From Planctomycetota bacterium (GTDB lineage: Bacteria > Planctomycetota > GCA-002687715 > DRQF01): a DNA stretch of 7,987 nt. A model generated the notes under the pieces. It saw only the letters and a list, made by a program, of their open reading frames with translations, made no database searches and was not told the origin of the DNA. This document shows positions 1-6,540 of the stretch, in pieces. Numbering within the stretch: the first letter of the stretch is position 1; each line of letters begins with the position of its first letter. The translations under genes and the position numbers were made by a program. The DNA is taken from the NCBI GenBank assembly GCA_024275615.1, contig JAJRYU010000155.1, positions 1 through 7,987 on the forward strand. Direction: 5' to 3'.

Positions 1-280
1 AGCCTCCGGCGGCGAAACTCCTTGCTGGTTTCTTGAGTACGGTCTCACCTTTGCCATCACCGAGGACGCCGTGACAACCGGAACAGTGTCGTCGAAACAA
101 GGCACGGCCATCGATTGACTTTTGCGATGGTGCTTCGGCAGTTTGTGAATCAGCCTTTGGACGAGTGCCTTCAGACTCCGTATCGGAACATGACAGCAAC
201 AATGAAGCACAAACCGAAAGGAAGATGACAGACGCGAGTCTCACAGTGTGTCGAACAGTCGCGGAAGTTGGGAAGATCAA
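1..280 (-). CDS. c-type cytochrome lipoprotein, 3' part missing (runs off left edge)
   Basis: The minus strand is open from just after the neighbouring gene's stop (326) to the window edge and encodes a secreted mono-haem cytochrome c fragment. Seen directly: a hydrophobic signal stretch (LASVIFLSVCASLLLSC) ends in a lipobox-like LLSC, then comes a polar linker (SDTESEGTRPKADSQTAEA). The haem attachment motif CSGCHG follows (bases about 93-76), then VLGDGKGETVLKK and PARSFAAGG at the edge. The lipobox Cys implies lipid anchoring, so the haem domain should face the periplasm. There is no ATG in the frame. TTG at 280-278 has GGAG six bases upstream (290-287) and is my preferred start. GTG at 244-242 would give a compact signal peptide (MRLASVIF...) but has no clear ribosome site. 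The gene lies on the same strand as, and just downstream of, the 728-aa gene, so the two are probably cotranscribed. Known of the family: soluble class I-like cytochromes carry electrons to terminal oxidases or reductases. The specific partner cannot be told from this fragment, which lacks the distal Met ligand region. Confidence 0.82.
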   Translation of the reverse strand, partial: MIFPTSATVRHTVRLASVIFLSVCASLLLSCSDTESEGTRPKADSQTAEAPSQKSIDGRALFRRHCSGCHGVLGDGKGETVLKKPARSFAAGG

Positions 281-286
281 ACGATT

Positions 287-290
287 CTCC
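287..290 (-). promoter_or_regulatory. ribosome binding site supporting a TTG start of the cytochrome gene
   Basis: On the minus strand GGAG lies six bases before the in-frame TTG at 280-278. This is the only Shine-Dalgarno-like match near either non-ATG start candidate, and it favours TTG over the GTG at 244-242. Confidence 0.4.
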
Positions 291-325
291 GAATCTGACA
301 GGGTAGGGCCGTCGACCAAACGATA

Positions 326-2512
326 TCATTGGTTGGCATCAGTTTTCTTCTTTGGCGGACCAAATTCGTAAGCAGGAAGTTTGAGAAGCTCTGGCGGCAA
401 CTTGCGTAGTGCATCCTCAAGTTTGCGGCCGAGTACATCGTTCTTTTCTGTCCGCAAGCGTTGCCGCAACATCTTAGCTGTATCCACCGTGGAGATATTC
501 AAACCGTCAAGAGTTGCTGCGGATTGTTCGCTTGTGGCCAAGGAAGAAAGGATGGCTTCGAGGGCGGCTTTGTTGTTCTTCATCTCATAGAAAACCCTGG
601 CTTTGCCGCCATGAGCCATGGCAATGTAGTGATTGGGTGATTTTGCCTCCCCATTCATGGCAGCAATGAATTTCTTGTAGAGCTCAATGGCATGATCATA
701 GGACTTGAGGGCATCTTGCGGGCGGCCGGCACGGCGATGAAATTCTGCAGCCACGAGGGAAGCGTATCCAGCGAACCAAGAAAGTGAAGGCGAGGCGTCT
801 GGGGCACGCAGCATTTTGGCATAGGTGGATTCCAGACGTCGGACTCCAAAACGTCTGAGAATCCTCTCTCGAAAGCGATTGTGAATGGCCCAGGAATTAG
901 GGAATCGTTTCAATCCGTTCCTGAGCACCGTCCGCGCCTTGCCTCGCGCTTGCAACCAAACCAAGAAATCGTAGTGCATGACGACTTGAGAAGCATCGCC
1001 GAAAGGGTGTTGAGCGAGAACAGTGTAGGCCGTGTGCATGTCGGTTAACCAAGTCTTAGGCCAATGGATGCCATCGCGAATGGCATCAGATATTTGCTGG
1101 AGCCGTTTCTCGGCAAAGAGACCCAAGACAATCATGGCATCCCGACTTTGAGGTGCATCGGATGTTAGCTTTGCTGCGGTTTCGGCAAATTCATAGGCTT
1201 TGTCCTTGTCGCCGCGGTAGTAGTGACTCACGGCCAAAACGGCGTATACACTCCAAGATTTTTCGCCCAACTGAAGAGCCGCTTGCGCCTCGGCGCTGGC
1301 GTCAGAGAAAAGGGCGTCGCGGATCCGCAAGTTGTCGCGTCCTTCGGCGGATGTTGCCAATGCGCGAGTGAGGAAGGCTCGCGCCAAGGTCAAGTGTTGT
1401 TTGGGGTCTTGAGAGTCGAAGGCAAGGTTTTGATCCGTTAGGGTCTTGGTGATATCGACCTCTGAAGCTGGTGTGTAGGTGGCGCCTTCGGCGATGGCAC
1501 GATCGAAAGCGGCAACGTTTATGTCCTTGGATTTTGTTGTGAGTCCCCGCTGGACTTGAGCTAGGCGTTTGGCCTTGGGCACCTTCTTGCCCAGGCGATC
1601 TAAGGCTTTGAGTAGTGCGTCGCGCTCGTTGGCAACGAGAGGAACAGAAAGAGCCTCGGCGATAAGATCGGTGGATCCTCGCGTTTCACTGGTACGGAGG
1701 GCCTTTCTGGCCAGAGCGTTCATTTCTTCATCGAAACCGAAAAGTCCGAGACGTAAAAGCTCGGTGGGAGCCTTGGGCCCTTGTTCTAGGGCCGCCAGCA
1801 GAAGGGAGCGTTTCAGTTTCTTGTCGCCCTTCCGAAAAGCGGATTCTACCGCCATACGGTCACGGACGTCGGGACTTGCAACTCTTTCAATAATAGTGCG
1901 GTCGCCACGGACCTGTGGTTTTGGTTGATTCTTGCGGTTGGTGATGCCGTCCTTGATGGCAGTGAAGACACTTTGCGTGTCGAGTGCATAATAGATGTCG
2001 TAAGTCTCTTTGCCGTCGAGTTCGACACAGATGTGCCGTGGGGCGATACGCTTACCTTCCATGAACTTTTCGAACAAAATAGGTTCAATGGAAATGTGCT
2101 CACCGCAAGTGACGCTGCCGAAACGCGGACAGAGAATCCGTTGACCGCTCTCGTCGTGATCGTGGGGGGTATGGCGATATGTTGAGGCAATGACGCAAAC
2201 GTAGGGATCGTAGAGTTTTGCGATTTCAGGTTGACGGTAACGGATGCCGGCATAGTGCTCACTGGCGATCTCGCCATCCATGTTGATACATATTAAAATG
2301 GCTTTGCCGGTTTCCTGAGCCAATGAAACGGCGTCTTCCCATGTCCTTTGAAAGACGATGGGGACGGGTTTCTTCCAATCGGCAGCGGTGGGCGCAGGCC
2401 ACATGGCTTCGCGATTCCCAGGAATCTGTGCCGCAGCAACTTGGGGCAGCAAAAACAGGGTCACCAATACCAGTGAAAAGAGGCCTTGGGGGCAGTTTCT
2501 TGCGTTTTTCAT
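326..2512 (-). CDS. exported thioredoxin-like protein with HEAT-like and TPR-like repeats
   Basis: This is a 728-aa protein. Residues 1-28 form a Sec signal peptide: KNAR at the start, a hydrophobic core (LFSLVLVTLFLL), and probable cleavage after VAAA. Residues about 52-195 resemble a thioredoxin_7-type fold (WEDAVSLAQETGKAILICINMD...EIAKLYDPYVCVIAS). The usual CxxC position reads DGEIASEHYAG, so disulfide redox chemistry of the normal kind is not expected there. A Cys/His-rich loop follows: H114, H117, H119, C128, C136 and H139 (ILCPRFGSVTCGEH). Residues about 205-310 look like HEAT-type helical repeats (SPDVRDRMAVESAF..., DLIAEAL..NERDALLKAL). The rest is largely helical with TPR-like pairs near 415-450, 605-640 and 655-690 (for example RRAGRPQDALKSYDHAIELY, ARVFYEMKNNKAALEAI). 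The tail is lysine-rich. No strong ribosome site precedes the ATG, but the signal peptide begins exactly there. It is divergent from the moxR operon and upstream of the cytochrome. Function is unknown; a periplasmic scaffold or metal/haem-related role is only an inference. Confidence 0.85.
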   Translation of the reverse strand: MKNARNCPQGLFSLVLVTLFLLPQVAAAQIPGNREAMWPAPTAADWKKPVPIVFQRTWEDAVSLAQETGKAILICINMDGEIASEHYAGIRYRQPEIAKLYDPYVCVIASTYRHTPHDHDESGQRILCPRFGSVTCGEHISIEPILFEKFMEGKRIAPRHICVELDGKETYDIYYALDTQSVFTAIKDGITNRKNQPKPQVRGDRTIIERVASPDVRDRMAVESAFRKGDKKLKRSLLLAALEQGPKAPTELLRLGLFGFDEEMNALARKALRTSETRGSTDLIAEALSVPLVANERDALLKALDRLGKKVPKAKRLAQVQRGLTTKSKDINVAAFDRAIAEGATYTPASEVDITKTLTDQNLAFDSQDPKQHLTLARAFLTRALATSAEGRDNLRIRDALFSDASAEAQAALQLGEKSWSVYAVLAVSHYYRGDKDKAYEFAETAAKLTSDAPQSRDAMIVLGLFAEKRLQQISDAIRDGIHWPKTWLTDMHTAYTVLAQHPFGDASQVVMHYDFLVWLQARGKARTVLRNGLKRFPNSWAIHNRFRERILRRFGVRRLESTYAKMLRAPDASPSLSWFAGYASLVAAEFHRRAGRPQDALKSYDHAIELYKKFIAAMNGEAKSPNHYIAMAHGGKARVFYEMKNNKAALEAILSSLATSEQSAATLDGLNISTVDTAKMLRQRLRTEKNDVLGRKLEDALRKLPPELLKLPAYEFGPPKKKTDANQ

Positions 2513-2571
2513 GGTTTGCTCTGTGCTTAGCGCGGATCCTCAGTGTGTCGCTGTTTTTCAGCGGATGGACG

Positions 2572-2602
2572 TTGGTCACGATTGGTCTGGATATTGTATG
2601 AT
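2572..2602 (+). promoter_or_regulatory. candidate rightward sigma70-type promoter for the moxR-bat operon
   Basis: TATGAT at 2597-2602 is a 5/6 match to a -10 box. TTGGTC at 2572-2577 is a weak -35 candidate with a long 19-base spacer. Transcription would start near 2609, about 80 bases before the moxR ATG. It is the best-looking rightward match in the 176-base gap, but the spacer is suboptimal, so the assignment is tentative. Confidence 0.3.
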
Positions 2603-2621
2603 CGGAATACGATGCCGTCCA
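2593..2621 (-). promoter_or_regulatory. candidate leftward sigma70-type promoter
   Basis: On the minus strand, TGGACG (2621-2616, 4/6 to TTGACA) is separated by exactly 17 bases from TACAAT (2598-2593, 5/6 to TATAAT). Transcription would begin near 2586 and leave a leader of about 75 bases before the ATG at 2512. The -10 shares bases with a candidate rightward -10 (2597-2602). The call rests on consensus matching alone, and the organism's sigma factor preferences are unknown. Confidence 0.35.
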
Positions 2622-2674
2622 TGTCGGATCGTCTTGAATCGCTGCATCGCAGTCTTATCCAGTTGTTTTCTTGT

Positions 2675-2678
2675 GGAG
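2675..2678 (+). promoter_or_regulatory. ribosome binding site that sets the moxR start
   Basis: GGAG lies ten bases before the ATG at 2689. A longer reading from TTG at 2671 would place this GGAG inside the coding region and add six residues (MWSPVS) that are not expected in the family. The ATG is therefore preferred. Confidence 0.5.
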
Positions 2679-2688
2679 TCCGGTATCG

Positions 2689-3678
2689 ATGTCGAAGGTT
2701 GCTGCGGTCGCAGAGCGGATCAAACAGGAAAGTGTCTTCATCGGCGACGTCCGCAGGCAGATTGCTCGTGTCATCGTCGGCCAAAATGACTTGGTTGATA
2801 GCTTGCTTATTGGCCTCTTGGCCGATGGGCATGTTTTGCTTGAAGGCTTGCCAGGTTTGGCGAAAACCATGTGTGTCGAGACTCTTGCGCGGTCCTTCGG
2901 CGGGCGGTTTCGACGCATACAGTTCACCCCCGACTTACTGCCCTCTGATCTCCTGGGGACTCAAGTTTTCAACCCGAAGACCGGAGAATGGTCGGTGCGA
3001 GAGGGACCAGTCTTCGGCAATTTTGTCTTGGCGGATGAAATCAATCGAGCTCCAGCGAAGGTTCAATCGGCTCTCCTTGAAGCCATGCAAGAACGGGAAG
3101 TGACGTTGGCTGGGGAAACACACCCTCTTCCCGATCCGTTTCTGGTCTTGGCCACCCAGAATCCTGTCGAACAAGAGGGCACCTATCCACTGCCGGAAGC
3201 TCAGGTGGACCGTTTCATGCTGAAAGTGGTTGTCCACTATCCTGAAAAGGAAGAGGAAAAAGCCATCGTCCGTCGCATGGCGAACAACCACAAGCGGCCG
3301 CAGGTCGAACAAGTGGGCTCATGGGAGCAACTCGCCCGGGCCCGAGCGCTCCTGGACGAAGTATACGTTGATGACAAGCTCTTGGACTACATTGTCAATA
3401 TTGTTTTTGCCACAAGAGAGCCAGAAGAAAACGGTCTGGGTGAATTGAAGAAACTCATTTTATACGGGGGTTCCCCGCGAGCCTCGATCGCTTTGACCCA
3501 AGCGGGGAGGGCCCGCGCATTCTTGGATGGCCGTGCTTTTGTCGTTCCCCAAGACATCAAGAGCATCGGCATGGAAGTCTTGAGGCATCGAGTCATCACC
3601 ACTTACGAAGCTGAGGCGGAAGGACTGACTTCAGAAGATGTGATTCAAAGGGTTTTTGACAAGGTGCCAGTTCCTTGA
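2689..3678 (+). CDS. moxR: MoxR-family AAA+ ATPase
   Basis: This is a cytoplasmic AAA+ ATPase of 329 aa, the normal MoxR length. Visible motifs, numbered from the ATG at 2689: Walker A GLPGLAKT (53-60) with the MoxR-typical Pro and Ala; the TPDLLPSDLLGT segment (80-91); Walker B FVLADEINRAP (112-122); sensor 1 ATQNP (155-159); EQEGTYPLPEAQVDRF (161-176) with the conserved Arg region; and a sensor-2-like GGSPRAS in the C-terminal lid domain. MoxR proteins are thought to act as ATP-driven chaperones that mature or activate protein complexes together with VWA-domain partners. All needed ATPase residues appear intact. It is the first gene of the bat operon, and its TGA overlaps the TTG start of the DUF58 gene (TTGA). 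The partner set downstream (DUF58, BatA, BatB) fits the MRP/Bat type rather than RavA or CbbQ/NorQ subfamilies, though subfamily placement would need a tree. Confidence 0.96.
   Translation: MSKVAAVAERIKQESVFIGDVRRQIARVIVGQNDLVDSLLIGLLADGHVLLEGLPGLAKTMCVETLARSFGGRFRRIQFTPDLLPSDLLGTQVFNPKTGEWSVREGPVFGNFVLADEINRAPAKVQSALLEAMQEREVTLAGETHPLPDPFLVLATQNPVEQEGTYPLPEAQVDRFMLKVVVHYPEKEEEKAIVRRMANNHKRPQVEQVGSWEQLARARALLDEVYVDDKLLDYIVNIVFATREPEENGLGELKKLILYGGSPRASIALTQAGRARAFLDGRAFVVPQDIKSIGMEVLRHRVITTYEAEAEGLTSEDVIQRVFDKVPVP
3661..3666 (+). promoter_or_regulatory. ribosome binding site for the TTG-started DUF58 gene
   Basis: AAGGTG inside the last moxR codons lies eight bases before the TTG at 3675. 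It supports initiation at this unusual codon, which overlaps the moxR stop in TTGA. Confidence 0.4.
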
Positions 3679-4604
3679 TTTCCCACCACGACTCACCAGC
3701 AACTCGGGAGGAGTTGAGCTCGATCTTGGCTGAGGTTCGTCGGATTGAGTTGGTGAGCACACGTCTCGTCACGGACGTCATGTCGGGGGGATATAGTTCG
3801 GTTTTTCGTGGCAGTGGTGTCGAATTCAGCGAAGTTCGAGAATATGTTGATGGCGACGACCCTCGTAGTGTCGACTGGAACGTGACTGCGCGATTGGGTC
3901 GGCCCTTTGTCAAAAAGTTCGTCGATGAAAGAGAATTGTCCGTCCTTTTTCTCTTGGATCTTTCCCGATCCATGGTGTCCGGATTCGGCCCATGGTCATT
4001 GCGCCAAGTGGCGGCTCGAATCTGTGCTTGTTTGGGACTTGCTGCGGTGCGCAACAACGATAAAGTCGGCATGCTTGCCTTTAGCGATCATGTTGAGAGC
4101 TACTTGGAACCGAGGAAGGGCATGGGCCATGCACTTCGAATCGTCCGAGATGCCCTTGCGCTTCCGGTTAAAGGGCAAAGAAGCGACATGAGTTCGGCGT
4201 TGGACTTCGCCGCCCGTGTCCCCAGGCGCCATGCCGTCGTATTCTTGATCTCAGATTTCTTGCATGACGGTTGGGAGGAGGCTCTCAAACTTTGCGCTTT
4301 GCGCCATGATGTCATTGCTGTGCGCCTCTTGGCTCCCGAGTTGGCCGGTGTCGAGCCTGGTTTGATGCGCATGCAAGATCCTGAGTCGGAGATGACTCAC
4401 GTCGTTGATTGGGGCGATTCTCACTTCATTGCGCGCTATACAGAACAGGTTGATGAGTGGCAGAGTAAGACGCGCCAAACCCTGCGGCGTCTTTCTGTGG
4501 ATCTCATTGACATCGCGTTACCACGCTTCGAAGACCACGAAGCCCTCGTTCGTCCCATCATGCATTTCTTCCGAATGCGTGAAGCCAGAGGTGAGAAGCG
4601 GTAA
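3675..4604 (+). CDS. DUF58 family protein with VWA-like metal site
   Basis: This 309-aa protein has no membrane segment and is probably cytosolic. DUF58 proteins are regular partners of MoxR ATPases. Seen: RRIEL (22-26); the family hallmark block FRGSGVEFSEVREYVDGDDPRSVDWNVTARLGRPFVKKFVDERE (44-87); then a VWA-like fold starting LFLLDLSRSM with MIDAS-type D95-x-S97-x-S99. A second loop, RSDMSSALDF, carries Ser where Thr is common, and the third acidic position is FLISDF. A metal-dependent adhesion-like contact with MoxR or the Bat proteins is the family expectation. The start is TTG at 3675. No ATG occurs in frame before the hallmark region except M36, which would delete RRIEL, and a ribosome site precedes the TTG. 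The stop TAA shares its last A with the ATG of the next gene, so coupled translation is expected both into and out of this gene. Confidence 0.93.
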   Translation: MISHHDSPATREELSSILAEVRRIELVSTRLVTDVMSGGYSSVFRGSGVEFSEVREYVDGDDPRSVDWNVTARLGRPFVKKFVDERELSVLFLLDLSRSMVSGFGPWSLRQVAARICACLGLAAVRNNDKVGMLAFSDHVESYLEPRKGMGHALRIVRDALALPVKGQRSDMSSALDFAARVPRRHAVVFLISDFLHDGWEEALKLCALRHDVIAVRLLAPELAGVEPGLMRMQDPESEMTHVVDWGDSHFIARYTEQVDEWQSKTRQTLRRLSVDLIDIALPRFEDHEALVRPIMHFFRMREARGEKR

Positions 4605-5536
4605 TGAGATCATGTCCGCAAATCTTTGGAATAGTCGTTCTATGCCTTGCATCCGCACTTATCGGCGACCTTTCGGCACAGAGAATTGCGATTCGCGTTG
4701 AGGTGGACTCCAAGAGTGTTCCTCTGGGGGGTGGATTCACGGTGCAGGTGACGCGTACTTGGCCCAAGGATTTCTCTGCCTCGACTTGGCAAGATGATTC
4801 ACTTGACCTCGGCATGATTGACTTGCTCTTTGTTGACGTCAATATCGTCAAGGACCAAAAGGTGGAAGTGCGGCGGTTCCGGTGCTTCGCATTCCAACTG
4901 AATTCCATCGAAATCCCCCGCACCTCGTTCACTGCAATCGATCCGAGCACTGGAGAAAAACTGTCGACCGAAAGTGAGGTCGTATTGTTGACGGTTGCAT
5001 CTGTCTTGCCGAAGAACGACGTTGGCGGAGCGGAGCTGCCGCGGGGTCTTTGGCCGATGGAATCTCGTGAGTGGCCAAGCGCCTATGTCATCATCGGATT
5101 CCCCCTTCTTTTTATTGCCATCTTAGTCTTCATGAAAAAGCGTCGGGCCCGAAACAAAGGCGCGCCTCTCGGGCCACACGCTCAGGCGGAGTTGCGCTTG
5201 GCGACGATTACCGCCGACTCTTGCAATCTCGGTTCTTTTGTTGACGAGTTCGCTGAGCTTGTCCGTGACTACGTCGCGGAGCAATTCCAAGTTCCAGCAC
5301 GAGAAATGACCACCGCGGAGCTAACGCGGAGAATGGCGGACATCTCCCTTTTGACTGACCAGGAGTTGGCGAGCTTGAGACATTTCCTGCAAAGGTTGGA
5401 CGAGATTCGTTATGGAGACCAAGCGATTGCAGCTGAAGAGCGGCGGCAAATGACTGATGCGTTCACAACGTGGCTCAGATCAATGGCGCGGTGGCAAGGT
5501 GAGCAAGATGTCTTGTCACAAGTGAGTGTGACATGA
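4604..5536 (+). CDS. membrane protein of the Bat operon, DUF4381/BatD-like
   Basis: This is a 310-aa bitopic membrane protein. Residues 1-25 are a signal peptide (FGIVVLCLASALIGDLSA, likely cleaved before Q26). Residues about 27-135 form a beta-rich periplasmic domain resembling the front of BatD proteins (IAIRVEVDSKSVPLGGGFTVQVTRTWP...). A transmembrane helix spans about 159-177 (SAYVIIGFPLLFIAILVFM), followed by a positive stop KKRRARNK, so the rest is cytosolic. The C-terminal part (about 190-300) is helical and contains MTTAELTRRM and a LDEIRYGDQ motif. This matches the pattern of DUF4381 domains, where T-x-E-L and a D-x-x-(K/R)-(F/Y) segment recur. It sits between DUF58 and batA, the usual place for such a protein in MoxR-Bat clusters. 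It could connect periplasmic events to the cytosolic MoxR/DUF58 pair. It is much shorter than classical BatD, and a full BatD may lie beyond the right edge. It starts at ATG 4604 and its TGA overlaps batA by 4 nt. Confidence 0.8.
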   Translation: MRSCPQIFGIVVLCLASALIGDLSAQRIAIRVEVDSKSVPLGGGFTVQVTRTWPKDFSASTWQDDSLDLGMIDLLFVDVNIVKDQKVEVRRFRCFAFQLNSIEIPRTSFTAIDPSTGEKLSTESEVVLLTVASVLPKNDVGGAELPRGLWPMESREWPSAYVIIGFPLLFIAILVFMKKRRARNKGAPLGPHAQAELRLATITADSCNLGSFVDEFAELVRDYVAEQFQVPAREMTTAELTRRMADISLLTDQELASLRHFLQRLDEIRYGDQAIAAEERRQMTDAFTTWLRSMARWQGEQDVLSQVSVT

Positions 5537-6540
5537 CGGCATTCGTGGCAACACCTATCGATATGACTCTTGCCGAACCATGGATGCTAAGTTGGCTTTT
5601 CTTGTTGCCTGTGTCCCTTTGGATCATGTCGAGGAATCAGCGCGTTGCTGTTCTTTTTGGCGCTGCTGTCTTATTGCCACCGGATAAACCACATGTGGGG
5701 TCGTGGCGCCAAAGACTCGCCAAAGTACCCTTGTTCCTGCGTATTGTTGGTCCCTTCTTCATGATACTTGCCCTGGCGCGGCCGGTGGTCTTGGAAGCTC
5801 TTCCCCGCGCCAATGAGGGCATAGACATAGTTCTCTGCATGGACGTTTCTTCCTCTATGAAGACAAAGGACATGTCGGATTCTACCTCGCGAATCGACAT
5901 TGTGCGGAGCCGCGCCGAGGCCTTTATTCAAGGCCGGCCAAACGATCGTATTGCCCTCGTTGCGTTCGCCAGATACGCCGACTTGGTTTGCCCCTTGACT
6001 TTGGACCACTGGGCACTCATAGAGATCCTCATGAATGTCCCCTTGGTTGACGCCGAGAGTGTCGAGGATGCCACAGGGATTGGACTGGCATTGGCTAAGT
6101 CGGCAACACTTTTGCCGACTGAAGGGACTTCAGCAAGGATTGTTGTGCTCCTCACAGATGGCGTCGAGAACGTCTCTTCATCAGCAACTCCAGACGAAAT
6201 AGCACCAATCCATGCTGCCCAACTTTGCCAAAACCTTGGCATTCGTGTGCACACCATTGTTGCTGGTCGTGGAATCACCGGTGGCGACGGAAAGTTGCAT
6301 GCGATCAACACGGAACAAGTTGAGCTCGTTGCTAAGAAGACAAGGGGCACCTTTTTTTCCGCTTCCGACGGCCTCGCCTTGGAGCGAGTTTTTGATGCCA
6401 TTGATCAGATGGAGAAGTCAAGCGTAGAAGAACCGCGATTTTTCGTCCGAGACATGCACATGTGGTTCGTTGTCATCGGGCTTTCTCTGCTGCTTATCGC
6501 CCGATTCCTGCGATCATCGCCATTGGAAATCAGCCCATGA
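5533..6540 (+). CDS. batA: BatA-type membrane-anchored VWA protein
   Basis: This is a 335-aa protein with the BatA architecture. Two N-terminal membrane helices (about 17-33 and 67-87, separated by a short loop with PPDKPHVGSWRQRLAK) precede a VWA domain (about 96-300). A C-terminal helix follows at about 311-328 (MWFVVIGLSLLLIARFL). The MIDAS residues are complete: D104-x-S106-x-S108 (CMDVSSSM), T181 (EDATGIGLAL) and D209 (LLTDGVEN). The fold's late part, TEQVELVAKKTRGTFFSASDGLALERVFDAID, is typical for the family. It is the first of two tandem VWA paralogues; BatA and BatB interact in the systems where they have been studied. The ATG at 5533 overlaps the preceding stop (ATGA). A second in-frame Met at 5563 lacks a ribosome site and is less likely. 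Confidence 0.94.
   Translation: MTAFVATPIDMTLAEPWMLSWLFLLPVSLWIMSRNQRVAVLFGAAVLLPPDKPHVGSWRQRLAKVPLFLRIVGPFFMILALARPVVLEALPRANEGIDIVLCMDVSSSMKTKDMSDSTSRIDIVRSRAEAFIQGRPNDRIALVAFARYADLVCPLTLDHWALIEILMNVPLVDAESVEDATGIGLALAKSATLLPTEGTSARIVVLLTDGVENVSSSATPDEIAPIHAAQLCQNLGIRVHTIVAGRGITGGDGKLHAINTEQVELVAKKTRGTFFSASDGLALERVFDAIDQMEKSSVEEPRFFVRDMHMWFVVIGLSLLLIARFLRSSPLEISP

Larger units (their letters stand above)
2513..2688. promoter_or_regulatory. divergent intergenic region between the repeat-protein gene and moxR
   Basis: This is the only sizeable non-coding gap in the window (176 bases) and must hold the signals for both transcription units. It contains the two candidate promoters with shared -10 bases around 2593-2602, a TTGGTC direct repeat (2572-2577 and 2583-2588), and a minor CTGC-ATC-GCAG hairpin in the moxR leader. 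I see no convincing operator palindrome and no terminator. Confidence 0.6.

Noticed and set aside
165..371. Plus-strand open frame of 68 codons near the left edge
   Set aside because: It lies antisense to the cytochrome lipoprotein and the end of the 728-aa gene, has no domain-like pattern, and the opposite strand is clearly coding.
1569..1928. Plus-strand open frame of 119 codons
   Set aside because: It is antisense within the 728-aa gene. Its Ser/Arg-rich composition is typical of a shadow frame.
1846..2277. Minus-strand open frame of 143 codons
   Set aside because: It is a shifted frame of the 728-aa gene's thioredoxin-like part, with low-complexity Ser/Thr composition.
2642..2652. Small CTGC-ATC-GCAG inverted repeat in the moxR leader as a terminator or operator
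   Set aside because: A 4-bp stem with a 3-base loop and no T-run is expected by chance and is too weak to call.
2543..3103. Plus-strand open frame of 186 codons starting in the intergenic region
   Set aside because: It crosses the candidate promoter and overlaps moxR in another frame. Its product is Ser/Arg/Cys-rich with no motifs. The ATG at 2612 in this frame does not form a short leader peptide either, because the frame stays open to 3103.
3596..4072. Minus-strand open frame of 158 codons over the moxR/DUF58 junction
   Set aside because: It is antisense to two well-supported genes, and its Thr/Arg/Ser-rich composition indicates a shadow.
6462..6536. 25-residue upstream extension of BatB
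   Set aside because: It overlaps the batA C-terminal membrane helix in another frame, has no ribosome site, and the family N-terminus starts naturally at 6537.
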